Source: Pseudoalteromonas luteoviolacea NCIMB 1942 (lineage in GTDB: Bacteria; Pseudomonadota; Gammaproteobacteria; Enterobacterales; Alteromonadaceae). From it: a DNA stretch of 64,000 nt. The DNA lies in the NCBI RefSeq assembly GCF_001625595.1, contig NZ_AUXT01000161.1, positions 1 through 64,000 on the forward strand, read 5' to 3'. This document shows, piece by piece, positions 54,565 through 63,770 of this stretch. Made by a program: the position numbers and the translations under genes. The notes under the pieces are model-generated. The model worked only from the letters and a program-made list of their open reading frames with translations, ran no database searches and was not told the origin of the DNA. The stretch's first letter is position 1. Each line of letters starts with the position of its first letter.

Positions 54565-56199
54565 CTAATCAAGTTTAAACCCACCAACGGCCTGCCTTAA
54601 TTTACTAGCACTTGCCATTGCTTGGTCGGCAACGGACTCATTTTCAACTGCGGTGTCAAAGTTTTCGCGTGTACCCTCAGACATGCGAGTTAGGTTGCTG
54701 CTAATATCATCTGTCACTTTACTTTGCTCTTCTGTTGCTGTCGCTGTTTGTAAAGCCATATCAGACACCCGCTGTGAGGCAGTCGCTATTTCACCCAAAG
54801 ACTCTAGCGTTTGCGCTGAACATTCCACTGTTGACTGTGTAGAGTCATTGCCTTTTTCTATTGAGGTAACGGCTTGATCTACCCCCTGCTGTAAGTTTGC
54901 AATCATCTCGTGAATGTTTTCTGTAGACTGCTGCGTTTTGCTAGCAAGCGTTCTCACTTCATCTGCAACAACAGCAAAACCTCTTCCCTGCTCACCTGCT
55001 CTAGCGGCTTCAATAGCCGCATTAAGCGCAAGTAAATTAGTTTGCTCAGCAATACCACGTATCACATCTAGTACAGAAGTAATATTGGTAGAATCTTCAG
55101 ATACTTTAGAAATAGTTTGAGAGGCCGTTGCGATAATATCCGAGAGCTGATTGATCTCCGCAACTGTTTTGTTAGTGACTTTAGTGCCTTCATCTGTCAG
55201 CTGGTTTACATCAGAAAGGTCCTGCGCCGTTGAACTCGCATTTTCTGCAACTTCTTTAATCGCATAAGACATCTCGTTCACTGCGGTTACGATGACCTCT
55301 ATCGCCTGTAGCTGATTAGAGCATGTATCATGAATACTTTTAGAGCCCCTCTCCAAAGCCTCAACGCCATTGGTAACAGCAACGGTCTCGTCAACAATCG
55401 TACGAATTAACTCTGACAACCCAGCAACGAAGTTGTCAAACTCTCTCGCGACATCGCCCAACTCATCTTCACGCGTTGAGTTTATTCGTTTAGTTAAATC
55501 ACCATCGCCTTTACTCATATCTCTCAATTGGTAAACGAGGTCGTTAAGTGCGTTGGCCATTTTCTTAGGTGCAATCAAGCCGATGGCGATGATCATCGCA
55601 ATCACAATAGCACTGAAAATAAGGATCACAGTTAAAGTACTGTTCACCTCACTTATGGACTCTGAACTTACGCGGCTACTAATTTTGTCAGCAGCCTCCC
55701 CGGCAACATTGAAATAATCTCTAAGCGCATTAAAACTTTGCGTCGCCGCACCTTCACTTTGGACAATCGCGGCATCACGCTCGCCCTGACGAATAAGGTC
55801 AAAAACTTTTTGTGAATCACTTAACCAGATTCGATATTGGCTATCAAATCCACGTAGTGGTGCAAGTGCACTGGGGTAATCTGCCATGAAAGCTCGGTAC
55901 TTATTCATCCGATCTAACGCTTGTTGCGCGTTTTCTTGATAGGCTGCGTATAACGTTTGGTAACCTGCTTGTAACTCCGTTATATACAAAACATGTTGCT
56001 CAGCAGAGAGCGCTTGATACAAGTCTCTATCGGCATTGATAACAGCGGAAATAGCTGGGTTAAACTTATTACCAACCTCATCCAAACTTCGTTCGGTCTT
56101 ACTAATAAGAAATAGATTTATTGAAACAACGACGATAAAAAACACAGAAATCGCAATGAAAAGCATTGAGTATTTTACTTGGAGGCTTTTAAGGTTCAT
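54565..56199 (-). CDS. Methyl-accepting chemotaxis protein
   Basis: 544 residues. TM1 (about 10-31), periplasmic four-helix-bundle-like sensor (about 32-190), TM2 (about 193-213), HAMP (about 214-267) and a signalling domain with the hairpin [39 protein letters not shown]-terminal pentapeptide for CheR tethering is not evident (ends AVGGFKLD). The ligand is unknown. Single gene; 430 bp of non-coding DNA lies upstream. Confidence 0.95.
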   Translation of the reverse strand: MNLKSLQVKYSMLFIAISVFFIVVVSINLFLISKTERSLDEVGNKFNPAISAVINADRDLYQALSAEQHVLYITELQAGYQTLYAAYQENAQQALDRMNKYRAFMADYPSALAPLRGFDSQYRIWLSDSQKVFDLIRQGERDAAIVQSEGAATQSFNALRDYFNVAGEAADKISSRVSSESISEVNSTLTVILIFSAIVIAMIIAIGLIAPKKMANALNDLVYQLRDMSKGDGDLTKRINSTREDELGDVAREFDNFVAGLSELIRTIVDETVAVTNGVEALERGSKSIHDTCSNQLQAIEVIVTAVNEMSYAIKEVAENASSTAQDLSDVNQLTDEGTKVTNKTVAEINQLSDIIATASQTISKVSEDSTNITSVLDVIRGIAEQTNLLALNAAIEAARAGEQGRGFAVVADEVRTLASKTQQSTENIHEMIANLQQGVDQAVTSIEKGNDSTQSTVECSAQTLESLGEIATASQRVSDMALQTATATEEQSKVTDDISSNLTRMSEGTRENFDTAVENESVADQAMASASKLRQAVGGFKLD

Positions 56200-56636
56200 G
56201 AAGGACCACTATTTGTTCGCTACTTCATACAAATATAGTAAGTAATACTTACTTTTCAGCATTGATACATGAGGCGTTACAAAGAATTTGTTTCTTAAGT
56301 TTCGATTTTTGGCAATTCAAGATGCAAATATCAAGGCAAGGTAGCTAAACCCAAAAGCAAATTTACTTATTTCCAACTGTTAGATTCGGCTCCAAACCTA
56401 AAAATTTCAACTTTGTTTCAATAACCTGAAATACAAAAAGTCTATTTATTTATCGTACAGAGAAAACATCCGTATTAGAGAAAAAGAGATTGAATAACTC
56501 AGAACTCGTGTAATCAAATCGCATTGGTGGTTTATCACCACCAACTTTTAGAAAATTATTAAAGTTTTATTATTTGGCATAATCAAGCTAGGTACACTCT
56601 CATTGGCGCTTAATTTGCCTACTCTATAAGCTTAGC
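56200..56636. other. Intergenic region with a stem-loop
   Basis: 437 bp between two minus-strand genes. An 8-bp stem TTGGTGGT / ACCACCAA (56524-56544) is present about 90 bp past the HAD stop, probably its terminator. No ORF recognised. Confidence 0.45.
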
Positions 56637-57251
56637 TTAAAACGCTAATCCTAACTTTTTAAGCTCTTCTTCACATTGCCCTGCATCTTTAAATTGAATT
56701 GCTTCAATGCCCATCGCTTGTGCGCCGGCTACATTATGTGGCATATCGTCAATAAATACGGTTTCATTTGCGTTTAGGCTAAAGTGTGTCAGTAATGCAT
56801 CGTATATAGCAGGTTGTGGTTTGAGTACACCTAAATCTGCCGACACAATAGCACCTTCAAATAACGGCCAAAATTGATAGGTTGCCTTTAAGTAGTCAAC
56901 AATCTCATGGACATTATCCGTAAGTGCATAGACTTTATAACCTGCTTTTTTAACTCGTTCTATCAAAGCTACTGAGTTGTATACAGGGATCAAAGAATGC
57001 TTAATATAATGGAACAAGCGTTCACAATCACCTTGACTCAAGTCTAACTCCTTTTGATACCTGAGTTTTGTTTCTTCCTCTGTCATTAAGCCTTTGTTTA
57101 AGTCCAACCAAATATCAGAGTGAAATACGCTTTCGACTAATCCTGTTTGAAGGTGTGACTTCCCAAATGCCATGCTGATAATGTCTTCTGGGGACCAACG
57201 AACTACAACATTTCCAATATCAAATACAACATTTTTAATGGTGGTTTCCAT
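56637..57251 (-). CDS. HAD family phosphatase, YihX-like
   Basis: 204 residues of the HAD subfamily IA: motif I is FDIGNVVVRW, where the first Asp of the usual DxD is FDIGNV as in YihX-type enzymes, motif II is LTDN, motif III and IV appear as KPQPAIYD and FIDDMPHNVAGA. YihX is an alpha-D-glucose-1-phosphate phosphatase; the substrate of this copy is unconfirmed. Single gene. Confidence 0.9.
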   Translation of the reverse strand: METTIKNVVFDIGNVVVRWSPEDIISMAFGKSHLQTGLVESVFHSDIWLDLNKGLMTEEETKLRYQKELDLSQGDCERLFHYIKHSLIPVYNSVALIERVKKAGYKVYALTDNVHEIVDYLKATYQFWPLFEGAIVSADLGVLKPQPAIYDALLTHFSLNANETVFIDDMPHNVAGAQAMGIEAIQFKDAGQCEEELKKLGLAF

Positions 57252-57419
57252 TTAACTTCCTTTTGAATAATTAGCGCACTTTAGCGTTAAAAGATACTAC
57301 AGCACACACTTTAATCGTGCTACAGGAAATAAGTATTACGGTATGAAATCGGTGCGGTTTGTTGAGATGCAATTTGCCTGAACAGGTTAGAAGTAGTTTA
57401 TTCAGGGGCTGAGTAATAT

Positions 57420-57446
57420 TTTATAGTAGGCCAATTAAGGCCTACA
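57420..57446 (-). terminator. Probable terminator of the precursor peptide gene
   Basis: GTAGGCC / GGCCTAC with a 6-nt loop, followed on the minus strand by TATAAAATATT, about 40 bp downstream of the peptide gene's stop. Confidence 0.6.
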
Positions 57447-57483
57447 ACAACAAGGGTTAAAGACTGCTAAAGTGTGGGGTATG

Positions 57484-57654
57484 TTAGCAGTTATCAGAAT
57501 AGCACTGCCAAGAAACAGGACACTTAACAGTAGGTAAACAGCCCAGAGAATCTAGGCCCTGACCACCACCGATCTGAGGAGTTTGCTGCAGGTTAAGCGC
57601 TTTGTTTGATGTGCTTAAGTTTTTGACTTTCTTTTTACTAAGTTTAAGTAACAT
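57484..57654 (-). CDS. Putative RiPP precursor peptide, class I lanthipeptide-like
   Basis: 56 residues from ATG at 57652-57654 with AAAGGA seven bases upstream. The leader MLLKLSKKKVKNLSTSNKAL followed by NLQQTPQIGGGQ ends in a double-glycine type site. The core after it is GLDSLGCLPTVKCPVSW plus QCYSDNC, with four Cys, three Ser and one Thr residues, suitable for crosslinks or (methyl)lanthionine rings. Lysine-rich KLSKKK...NL leaders plus a QIxGG end recur in Pseudoalteromonas and Bacteroidota RiPP-like peptides. No modifying enzyme or transporter lies in the window. It is not related to the flanking HAD or hut genes. Function and modification are inferred. Confidence 0.65.
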   Translation of the reverse strand: MLLKLSKKKVKNLSTSNKALNLQQTPQIGGGQGLDSLGCLPTVKCPVSWQCYSDNC

Positions 57655-57946
57655 ATTAATTTCCTTTGGTTAGTTACATTCAACGCGCTCACAATAACAG
57701 GTTTATATATTCATTCAAGATCTTTTATTGGATTTATTATTTAAATAAAGTTGAGTTAAAGAATTAAACAACCTTTAAAATTCGAATAAATAACATGAAT
57801 CCCCTTATGAATGATTTCATTTTGAGCATATTTAACATCTCTGTATCTTAAACCTGAATAAATTACCTTTTGTAAGCGTCGCCCCTTGCGCAAAGGTAAA
57901 TATTTTAATTCGAATGAAGCTATAAATATTTCGCGAATTTAGTCTT
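57655..57946. other. Promoter region of the precursor peptide
   Basis: About 290 bp of AT-rich DNA upstream of the peptide gene and before the tandem repeat. No other gene recognised. Confidence 0.4.
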
Positions 57947-58034
57947 GGTTGAACAGTTGAACAGTTGAACATTTGAACATTTGAACATTTGAACATTTGA
58001 ACATTTGAACATTTGAACATTTGAACATTTGAAC
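57947..58034. repeat. 11-copy 8-bp tandem repeat (VNTR)
   Basis: Eight perfect copies of ATTTGAAC (57971-58034) preceded by two AGTTGAAC and one GGTTGAAC. No spacers, so this is not a CRISPR. It lies between hutU and the precursor peptide and looks like a slippage-prone microsatellite. Confidence 0.95.
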
Positions 58035-58167
58035 AGGACTTTAGCCATTAAAAAGTTGGCGTGCATGGAATCTAAAACAGAATATCGAAACTAAAAGTGG
58101 CTTAGAAAGTCATTCTTTAGCTCAACTGTTGCATGGCTTTTTAGTAGGTTGCGGGGAGGAGTAAGTA

Positions 58168-58195
58168 AATACAGGGCATGGACAATGCCCTGTAT
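58168..58195 (-). terminator. Terminator of the hut operon
   Basis: ATACAGGGCAT / ATGCCCTGTAT, an 11-bp stem with a 5-nt loop, 10 bp after the hutU stop; followed on the minus strand by TTTACTT. Confidence 0.8.
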
Positions 58196-58205
58196 TGTAT
58201 TAGGA

Positions 58206-60206
58206 TTAGAGCGATAAACTGCTTAGCAGTTCATCGTCTACATTGTTTGCCAATGTTACCTTTAACTTAGGTGTTCTTTCCATTTCGCGTTTGATTGCGA
58301 AATTGGCTTCTTCGTTACGTGCCCAGCTACGACGTGCAATACCATTGTTGACATCAAACAGTAGCATTGACTTCAAACGGCGCTCTGCGTCACTTGAGCC
58401 ATCAAGCAGCATACCAAAACCGCCGTTGATCACCTCACCCCAGCCAACACCACCACCGTTGTGGATTGAAACCCAAGTCGCGCCGCGGAAGCTATCACCG
58501 ATTACGTTGTGGATAGCCATGTCTGCTGTAAAGCGACTACCATCATAAATGTTAGACGTTTCACGGAATGGTGAATCCGTACCACTCACATCATGGTGGT
58601 CACGACCCAAAACAACGGGGCCGATTTCACCGCGCTCAATGGCATCATTGAACGCTTTCGCTATTTTCATACGCCCTTCTGCATCTGCATATAAAATACG
58701 CGCTTGAGAACCAACAACTAACTTGTTTTGCTTCGCATCATTGATCCAGGTGATGTTATCTTGCATCTGCTGCTGAATTTCTTCAGGTGACTCAGCCATG
58801 ATTTCTGTAAGTACTTTTGCAGCAATCGCATCCGTTTTATCTAGGTCTTCTGGCTTGCCAGATGTGCATACCCAGCGGAACGGGCCAAAGCCATAGTCAA
58901 AACACATGGGGCCAAGAATATCTTGTACATATGAAGGGTATTTAAAATCGATGCCATTTTCTGCCATTACATCACCACCAGCGCGTGATGACTCAAGTAA
59001 AAATGCATTACCATAATCGAAGAAGTAAGTACCTTTTGCTGTGTGCTTATTTACAGCATCAGCATGACGCTTAAGTGTTGCTTGTACTTTTTCTTTGAAA
59101 ACTTCAGGCTCTTCACGAATGAGACGATTTGACTCTTCGTAGCTAATATCAACCGGATAGTAACCGCCTGACCAAGGGTTGTGTAATGATGTTTGGTCAG
59201 AGCCTAGGTGGATGAAGATGTCTTCTTCTATAAATGACTCCCACACATCAACCACATTACCAATAAATGCGATTGAAACCACTTCTTCACCAGCTTGGGC
59301 TTTTTTAACACGCGCAACTAATTCAGGCATGTTGTCAACTAGCTCATCAACCCAACCTTGCTCGTGACGTTTAATCGCAGCTTTAGGGTTTACCTCAGCA
59401 CATACAGTAATACAGTTTGCAATGTTACCTGCTTTCGGCTGTGCGCCACTCATACCGCCAAGGCCAGCAGTTAAGAAGATCTTACCTTTTGGACTTTCGC
59501 CTTTCTCAAGCACTTTACGAAACGCATTCATTACCGTAATTGTTGTACCATGTACGATGCCCTGTGGACCGATATACATGAACGAGCCCGCTGTCATTTG
59601 GCCATATTGAGTCACACCAAGTGCATTGAACTTTTCCCAGTCATCTGGCTGAGAGTAGTTCGGTATCATCATACCGTTAGTAACGACCACGCGCGGTGCA
59701 TCTTTTGATGACGGGAATAACCCCATTGGGTGGCCTGAGTACATGTGAAGAGTTTGGTCTTCTTCCATTTCGCTCAGATATTTCATCGCTAACAAGTACT
59801 GCGCCCAGTTTTGGAATACCGCGCCATTACCACCATAAGTGATAAGCTCTTCAGGGTGCTGTGCAACTGCTGGGTCTAAGTTATTGTCAATCATTAACAT
59901 GATTGCCGCAGCTTGCTCGCATTTAGCTGGGTAGTCTGAGATTGAACGCGCTTTAAGCTCATAGTTAGGCTTAAAACGATACATATAAATACGACCGAAA
60001 TCTTTTAGCTCTTTTGAAAACTCAGCGGCTAATTCTTTGTGCCACTCTTTTGGGAAGTAACGCAGTGCATTTCTGATTGCTAGCTGCTTTTCATCAGCGC
60101 TTAAAATATCTTTACGCTTTGGCGCGCGGTTCGCGCCTGCCGGATAAGGCTTCGCTTCAGGCAATTCGCTAGGGATACCCTGCTTTATTTGTTCTTGAAA
60201 ATTCAT
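58206..60206 (-). CDS. hutU: Urocanate hydratase (urocanase), long form
   Basis: 666 residues. NAD-dependent urocanase motifs: TAGLGGMSGAQPKAG, DYGNAFLLESSRAGG, FGPFRWVCTSG and GGVGWGEVINGGFGM. It converts urocanate to imidazolone propionate. It is about 110 residues longer than the roughly 556-residue Pseudomonas and E. coli-type proteins and is nearer in length to animal urocanases. It follows hutH by 11 bp and ends with a strong terminator. Confidence 0.95.
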   Translation of the reverse strand: MNFQEQIKQGIPSELPEAKPYPAGANRAPKRKDILSADEKQLAIRNALRYFPKEWHKELAAEFSKELKDFGRIYMYRFKPNYELKARSISDYPAKCEQAAAIMLMIDNNLDPAVAQHPEELITYGGNGAVFQNWAQYLLAMKYLSEMEEDQTLHMYSGHPMGLFPSSKDAPRVVVTNGMMIPNYSQPDDWEKFNALGVTQYGQMTAGSFMYIGPQGIVHGTTITVMNAFRKVLEKGESPKGKIFLTAGLGGMSGAQPKAGNIANCITVCAEVNPKAAIKRHEQGWVDELVDNMPELVARVKKAQAGEEVVSIAFIGNVVDVWESFIEEDIFIHLGSDQTSLHNPWSGGYYPVDISYEESNRLIREEPEVFKEKVQATLKRHADAVNKHTAKGTYFFDYGNAFLLESSRAGGDVMAENGIDFKYPSYVQDILGPMCFDYGFGPFRWVCTSGKPEDLDKTDAIAAKVLTEIMAESPEEIQQQMQDNITWINDAKQNKLVVGSQARILYADAEGRMKIAKAFNDAIERGEIGPVVLGRDHHDVSGTDSPFRETSNIYDGSRFTADMAIHNVIGDSFRGATWVSIHNGGGVGWGEVINGGFGMLLDGSSDAERRLKSMLLFDVNNGIARRSWARNEEANFAIKREMERTPKLKVTLANNVDDELLSSLSL

Positions 60207-60217
60207 GTCGGATTTCC

Positions 60218-61717
60218 TTAGTTCACTGTAACCGTAAATGCTTGTGAATTAACAAACTCAACCATAGCATCAATGTCTGGCTTAAGTAGTCTGTCTTCTT
60301 CAAGTTTCGCGACCTTTGTACGGATCAAGGCATGATTTTGTTCAATAATGTCTGAACACTTGTTTGGACGTCTAAAATCAACAGCTTGCGCAGCGTACAT
60401 CAGCTCGATTGCGAAGATTTTTTCAAGGTTACCCAAGATTTGATTGAATTTACGTCCTGAAATACTACCCATAGACACATGATCTTCTTGACCCATTGAC
60501 GTCGGTACACTGTCAGCCGATGGAGGGAAACATAGAGACTTATTCTCTGTAACCAAAGCAGCGGTCGTGTACTGTGGGATCATCATACCTGAATTTAGAC
60601 CACCTGATGTGGTGAGCAGTCGAGGTAGTCCGTGTAAGCCTTCAAGTAGTAAATAACAGCGACGGTCTGAGATATTACCAAGCTCTGCCGCTGCAATTGA
60701 TGCGTAATCAAGTACCATCGCTAAAGGCTGACCATGGAAGCTACCACCAGAGATGGCTTCTTCTTCACTGATCACAATTGGGTTATCTGTCACTGAGTTC
60801 ATCTCTGTCTCAGCAAGCTCTTTTAAGTGGTTATATGCGTTACGAGACGCACCGTGCACCTGAGGAATACATCTTAATGAATATGGGTCTTGAACGCGAT
60901 CGCACTCTTCATGGTCAGCCATGTTCTGTGAATCTTTGAATAAATGACGCATGCGTTTTGCAACTGCAATGTTACCTTCAAATGCACGAATCGCATGAAG
61001 TTCTTCACGGAACGGTTGCTCACTGCCTTGCATGCCTTCAATGCTCATTGCACCGGCCACATCTGCAAGGTCTAATAGATAGCGCATTTTTGTCAAACCA
61101 GTAATGGCGTGAGATAGGATAAATTGCGTACCGTTAATAAGTGCTAGACCTTCTTTAGAATCAAGATCCATTGCTTCAAGGTTATTATCTGCAAGTACCT
61201 GAGCCGCAGCCTTAATTTCTTCACCTACCCAAAACTCACCTTCGCCTAGTAAAGGTAAGAATAAATGAGAAAGTGGCGCGAGATCACCGGATGCTCCTAC
61301 TGAACCTTGCTCTGGCACCACTGGGATAATGTCTAACTCAATAAACCTAAGCATACGCTCAATAACGGCTAAACGAATACCAGAAAAGCCCTGACTCAGC
61401 GCATGCACTTTGGTAATCAGCATCAGCTTAGAAATAGACTTAGCGATTGGGTTACCAACACCTACAGCGTGGGTAATAAGTAAGTTCTTTTGTAGTAGCT
61501 TGGTTTCTTCAGGAGAAACTTGAGTATCACACAGTGGGCCAAAGCCAGTATTAATACCGTACACTGCTTTATCAGACGCAGCCATTTTGTCAACGCGTTG
61601 ACGGCTCTTGTTAATTTTATCTAATGCTTCCTGACAAAGCTCTGCTTTAATACTGCCATCGGCAATGCCGTTTACAATATCAAGGTTCAGACGATCAACA
61701 CCATATCTAAACGTCAT
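60218..61717 (-). CDS. hutH: Histidine ammonia-lyase
   Basis: 499 residues. The Ala142-Ser143-Gly144 triad in GSVGASGDLAPLSH self-cyclises to the MIO cofactor; Tyr in YGINTGFGPLC and the SVPTSMGQEDHVSMG loop are intact. It deaminates histidine to urocanate. First gene of a two-gene hutH-hutU operon. hutI and hutG do not follow, so the later steps must be encoded elsewhere. Expression probably answers to the divergent LysR regulator or to a HutC elsewhere. Confidence 0.96.
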   Translation of the reverse strand: MTFRYGVDRLNLDIVNGIADGSIKAELCQEALDKINKSRQRVDKMAASDKAVYGINTGFGPLCDTQVSPEETKLLQKNLLITHAVGVGNPIAKSISKLMLITKVHALSQGFSGIRLAVIERMLRFIELDIIPVVPEQGSVGASGDLAPLSHLFLPLLGEGEFWVGEEIKAAAQVLADNNLEAMDLDSKEGLALINGTQFILSHAITGLTKMRYLLDLADVAGAMSIEGMQGSEQPFREELHAIRAFEGNIAVAKRMRHLFKDSQNMADHEECDRVQDPYSLRCIPQVHGASRNAYNHLKELAETEMNSVTDNPIVISEEEAISGGSFHGQPLAMVLDYASIAAAELGNISDRRCYLLLEGLHGLPRLLTTSGGLNSGMMIPQYTTAALVTENKSLCFPPSADSVPTSMGQEDHVSMGSISGRKFNQILGNLEKIFAIELMYAAQAVDFRRPNKCSDIIEQNHALIRTKVAKLEEDRLLKPDIDAMVEFVNSQAFTVTVN

Positions 61718-61847
61718 CTTATTCTCCTAAATATTTGTGTTTCTTGAGCAACTATGTGCTTCGATGGCGGAATGTTAGCTTGCTAGAGATGTTTTATAAA
61801 TGCATAATAATCGTAATTCATTCCGGCTTTATCAAACTTTAAAAACA

Positions 61848-61877
61848 ATTGCTCATACAAAACACAAACTGAGCAAT
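61848..61877. promoter_or_regulatory. Inverted repeat in the hutH/LysR promoter region
   Basis: ATTGCTCA (61848-61855) and TGAGCAAT (61870-61877) are exact reverse complements separated by 14 bp, just before the LysR coding region and about 130 bp upstream of hutH. A candidate LysR binding site. Confidence 0.5.
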
Positions 61878-61935
61878 TACTGTGCTAAATAGACTATTTC
61901 ATAGTTCGCTAAACGAAGTTATAAGAGGCTACCCA

Positions 61936-62844
61936 GTGCAAGTTCATGACGTAGATTTACGCCTTCTAAGGATTTTTGTTGCCATCGTTGAATGTGGGGG
62001 ACTTTCAGCCGCTGAATCTCGCTTAAATATTGGACGTTCAACAATCAGCTCTCACTTATCTGACCTTGAGGTTAGATTAGGGATTAAACTCTGCAAACGT
62101 GGTAGAGGTGGATTCGAATTAACAGAACCTGGGCGCGTAACTTACCAAGCTTCTCTTGAATTACTGCAACAGTGCGATGCATTCGCCACCACTGTAGCAA
62201 GTTCTAAAAATGAACTCTCAGGTCGTGTGACAATCGCCACGATAGATACCATGGTCAGTGATCCGCGTTGCGGCGTAGCCAGAGCAATTTCGGCACTCAA
62301 AGCAAAAGGCGGAAATATCCAATTTGAAATTAATGTTTGTGAAGCAAGAGAAGTTGAGACGTCTGTTATTAATGGCCGTTCTTTAGTGGGACTTGGTGTA
62401 AGTCGACATCATTTACGCGGACTTGACTATTACCCACTTCATGACGAAACCAACTTTTTGTATTGCGCCCAAGGGCACCCCTTGTTTGATTGCAAAGACT
62501 CTCGAGTAACACGACTGCTTAAAAATGCTGAGGTAGTAACAAGTAACTATATGAGGGATAGAGAAACCAGAAACGACGGCTTGAACTATCAAAACAGCGC
62601 GATAGCATATCACGATGAAGGCATCGCTCATTTGATTTTGTCAGGCGAGTTTATCGGTTACTTACCAGAACATTACGCCAGTTATTGGGTTGATAAAGGC
62701 TTGTTTAAAGCGATTTTACCAAAAAAGTATTCTTATAAGATTCCGGTAGTTTTAATCACCGCAAAAAATAGCAGTATGTCGCCGCTGGCCAATGCAATTA
62801 TCGAAGAATTGAAAAGAAGTCACGCTGTTTTACAAAATAGCTAA
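61936..62844 (+). CDS. LysR family transcriptional regulator
   Basis: 302 residues from GTG at 61936, chosen because AAGAGG lies seven bases upstream; an earlier GTG at 61882 would add 18 residues. The N-terminal winged helix (VDLRLLRIFVAIVECGGLSAAESRLNIGRSTISSHLSDLE) is classic LysR, followed by a periplasmic-binding-protein-like effector domain. It is divergent from hutH, so it may regulate histidine degradation, though hut regulation usually uses HutC/GntR; this link is an inference from position. Confidence 0.9.
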   Translation: MQVHDVDLRLLRIFVAIVECGGLSAAESRLNIGRSTISSHLSDLEVRLGIKLCKRGRGGFELTEPGRVTYQASLELLQQCDAFATTVASSKNELSGRVTIATIDTMVSDPRCGVARAISALKAKGGNIQFEINVCEAREVETSVINGRSLVGLGVSRHHLRGLDYYPLHDETNFLYCAQGHPLFDCKDSRVTRLLKNAEVVTSNYMRDRETRNDGLNYQNSAIAYHDEGIAHLILSGEFIGYLPEHYASYWVDKGLFKAILPKKYSYKIPVVLITAKNSSMSPLANAIIEELKRSHAVLQNS

Positions 62845-63308
62845 AATCTTATGCTCGAGTTTATTTAGTCAAAAAGCCATGAGAACAGAGCTTCGCCTAT
62901 GGTTAAAGGTAGCCGAGATCTGATTGCCGCACGCCCATTTGATGAGAATTGCGCTAAATGTGCCTGACGAATATACACCGACAGCTCATTAGGTCGCATT
63001 ACATAAATAAATGGGTAATAACTGTTTATCAAAGATTTTAGAGCGGCATTTTATATAAAAGAAATGCCCTCATCACGCACTACGCCAAATGCCAAATGCC
63101 AAATGCCAAATGCCAAATAAGGACAGTAACAGTTCATAAACAAATTACAGTTAAATTTTAAACTCAAAGAGTGGCGACTTAGACTCACCGTAGAGTTGTG
63201 ATTTTCAATGAACTGAGATGAACTTTTATGACCGAGTAATTTGGTCACAATAACTCACCTGCCACAAGCAGAAAACTCTCGACCACACTTCATTTTGAGA
63301 ATGCGCAA
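62845..63308. other. Intergenic region with a 7-bp tandem repeat
   Basis: About 460 bp without a credible gene. GCCAAAT is repeated five times in tandem at 63084-63118. Confidence 0.6.
63084..63118. repeat. Five-copy 7-bp tandem repeat
   Basis: Five exact copies of GCCAAAT. Confidence 0.9.
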
Positions 63309-63770
63309 TCATCGTTTATGTTGGTAATTTGCAACTTGGTATCTAGTTAAAGCGTTTTTTATTTGACTATCTGGTGTTGTATCCGGAAATAGGAAGTAGC
63401 TTGGCGCCATGATTTTTGACTTAGACTCTATGTGAATTACAAATATGTTTTTAACCGGATAGCTTTCGTTAGCAATTTCACGAATTGACTTTAGATATTG
63501 TTCACCTTTGTCTGAATTTGTGTCTATGACTTCAGCAGTTCCCTTTAGTTTAAAACCTCTTTGTTCAAACACATCTATCAAAGAAACGCACACCTTGGCG
63601 TTAGCTATAACATTGCGTTCACTAATTGGCGAGGCGATATTCGCTATCAATAGCGTGTAATCATCTACTAAAGTGAATATTTCCTTTGGGGACACATTTG
63701 GCGTCATATCTTCGCCAACTGTAGCGAGCCAACACAACACACTTTTATTTATATACTCTCTTAATTCCAT
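63309..63770 (-). CDS. Pyridoxamine 5'-phosphate oxidase-like FMN-binding protein
   Basis: 153 residues with the split-barrel FMN fold: VLCWLATVGEDMTPNVSPKEIF and later NVIANAKVCVSLIDVFEQRGFKLKGTAEVI. These proteins are often general flavoproteins and not true PdxH. The conserved residues for PNP/PMP binding are not evident. Single gene at the edge of the window. Confidence 0.87.
   Translation of the reverse strand: MELREYINKSVLCWLATVGEDMTPNVSPKEIFTLVDDYTLLIANIASPISERNVIANAKVCVSLIDVFEQRGFKLKGTAEVIDTNSDKGEQYLKSIREIANESYPVKNIFVIHIESKSKIMAPSYFLFPDTTPDSQIKNALTRYQVANYQHKR

Noticed and set aside
57832..58020. 62-residue minus-strand ORF (MFKCSNVQ repeats)
   Set aside because: It is a by-product of translating the 8-bp tandem repeat; no ribosome site.
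57947..58034. Direct repeats resembling a CRISPR array
   Set aside because: Repeat units are 8 bp and contiguous with no spacers, and no cas genes are present.
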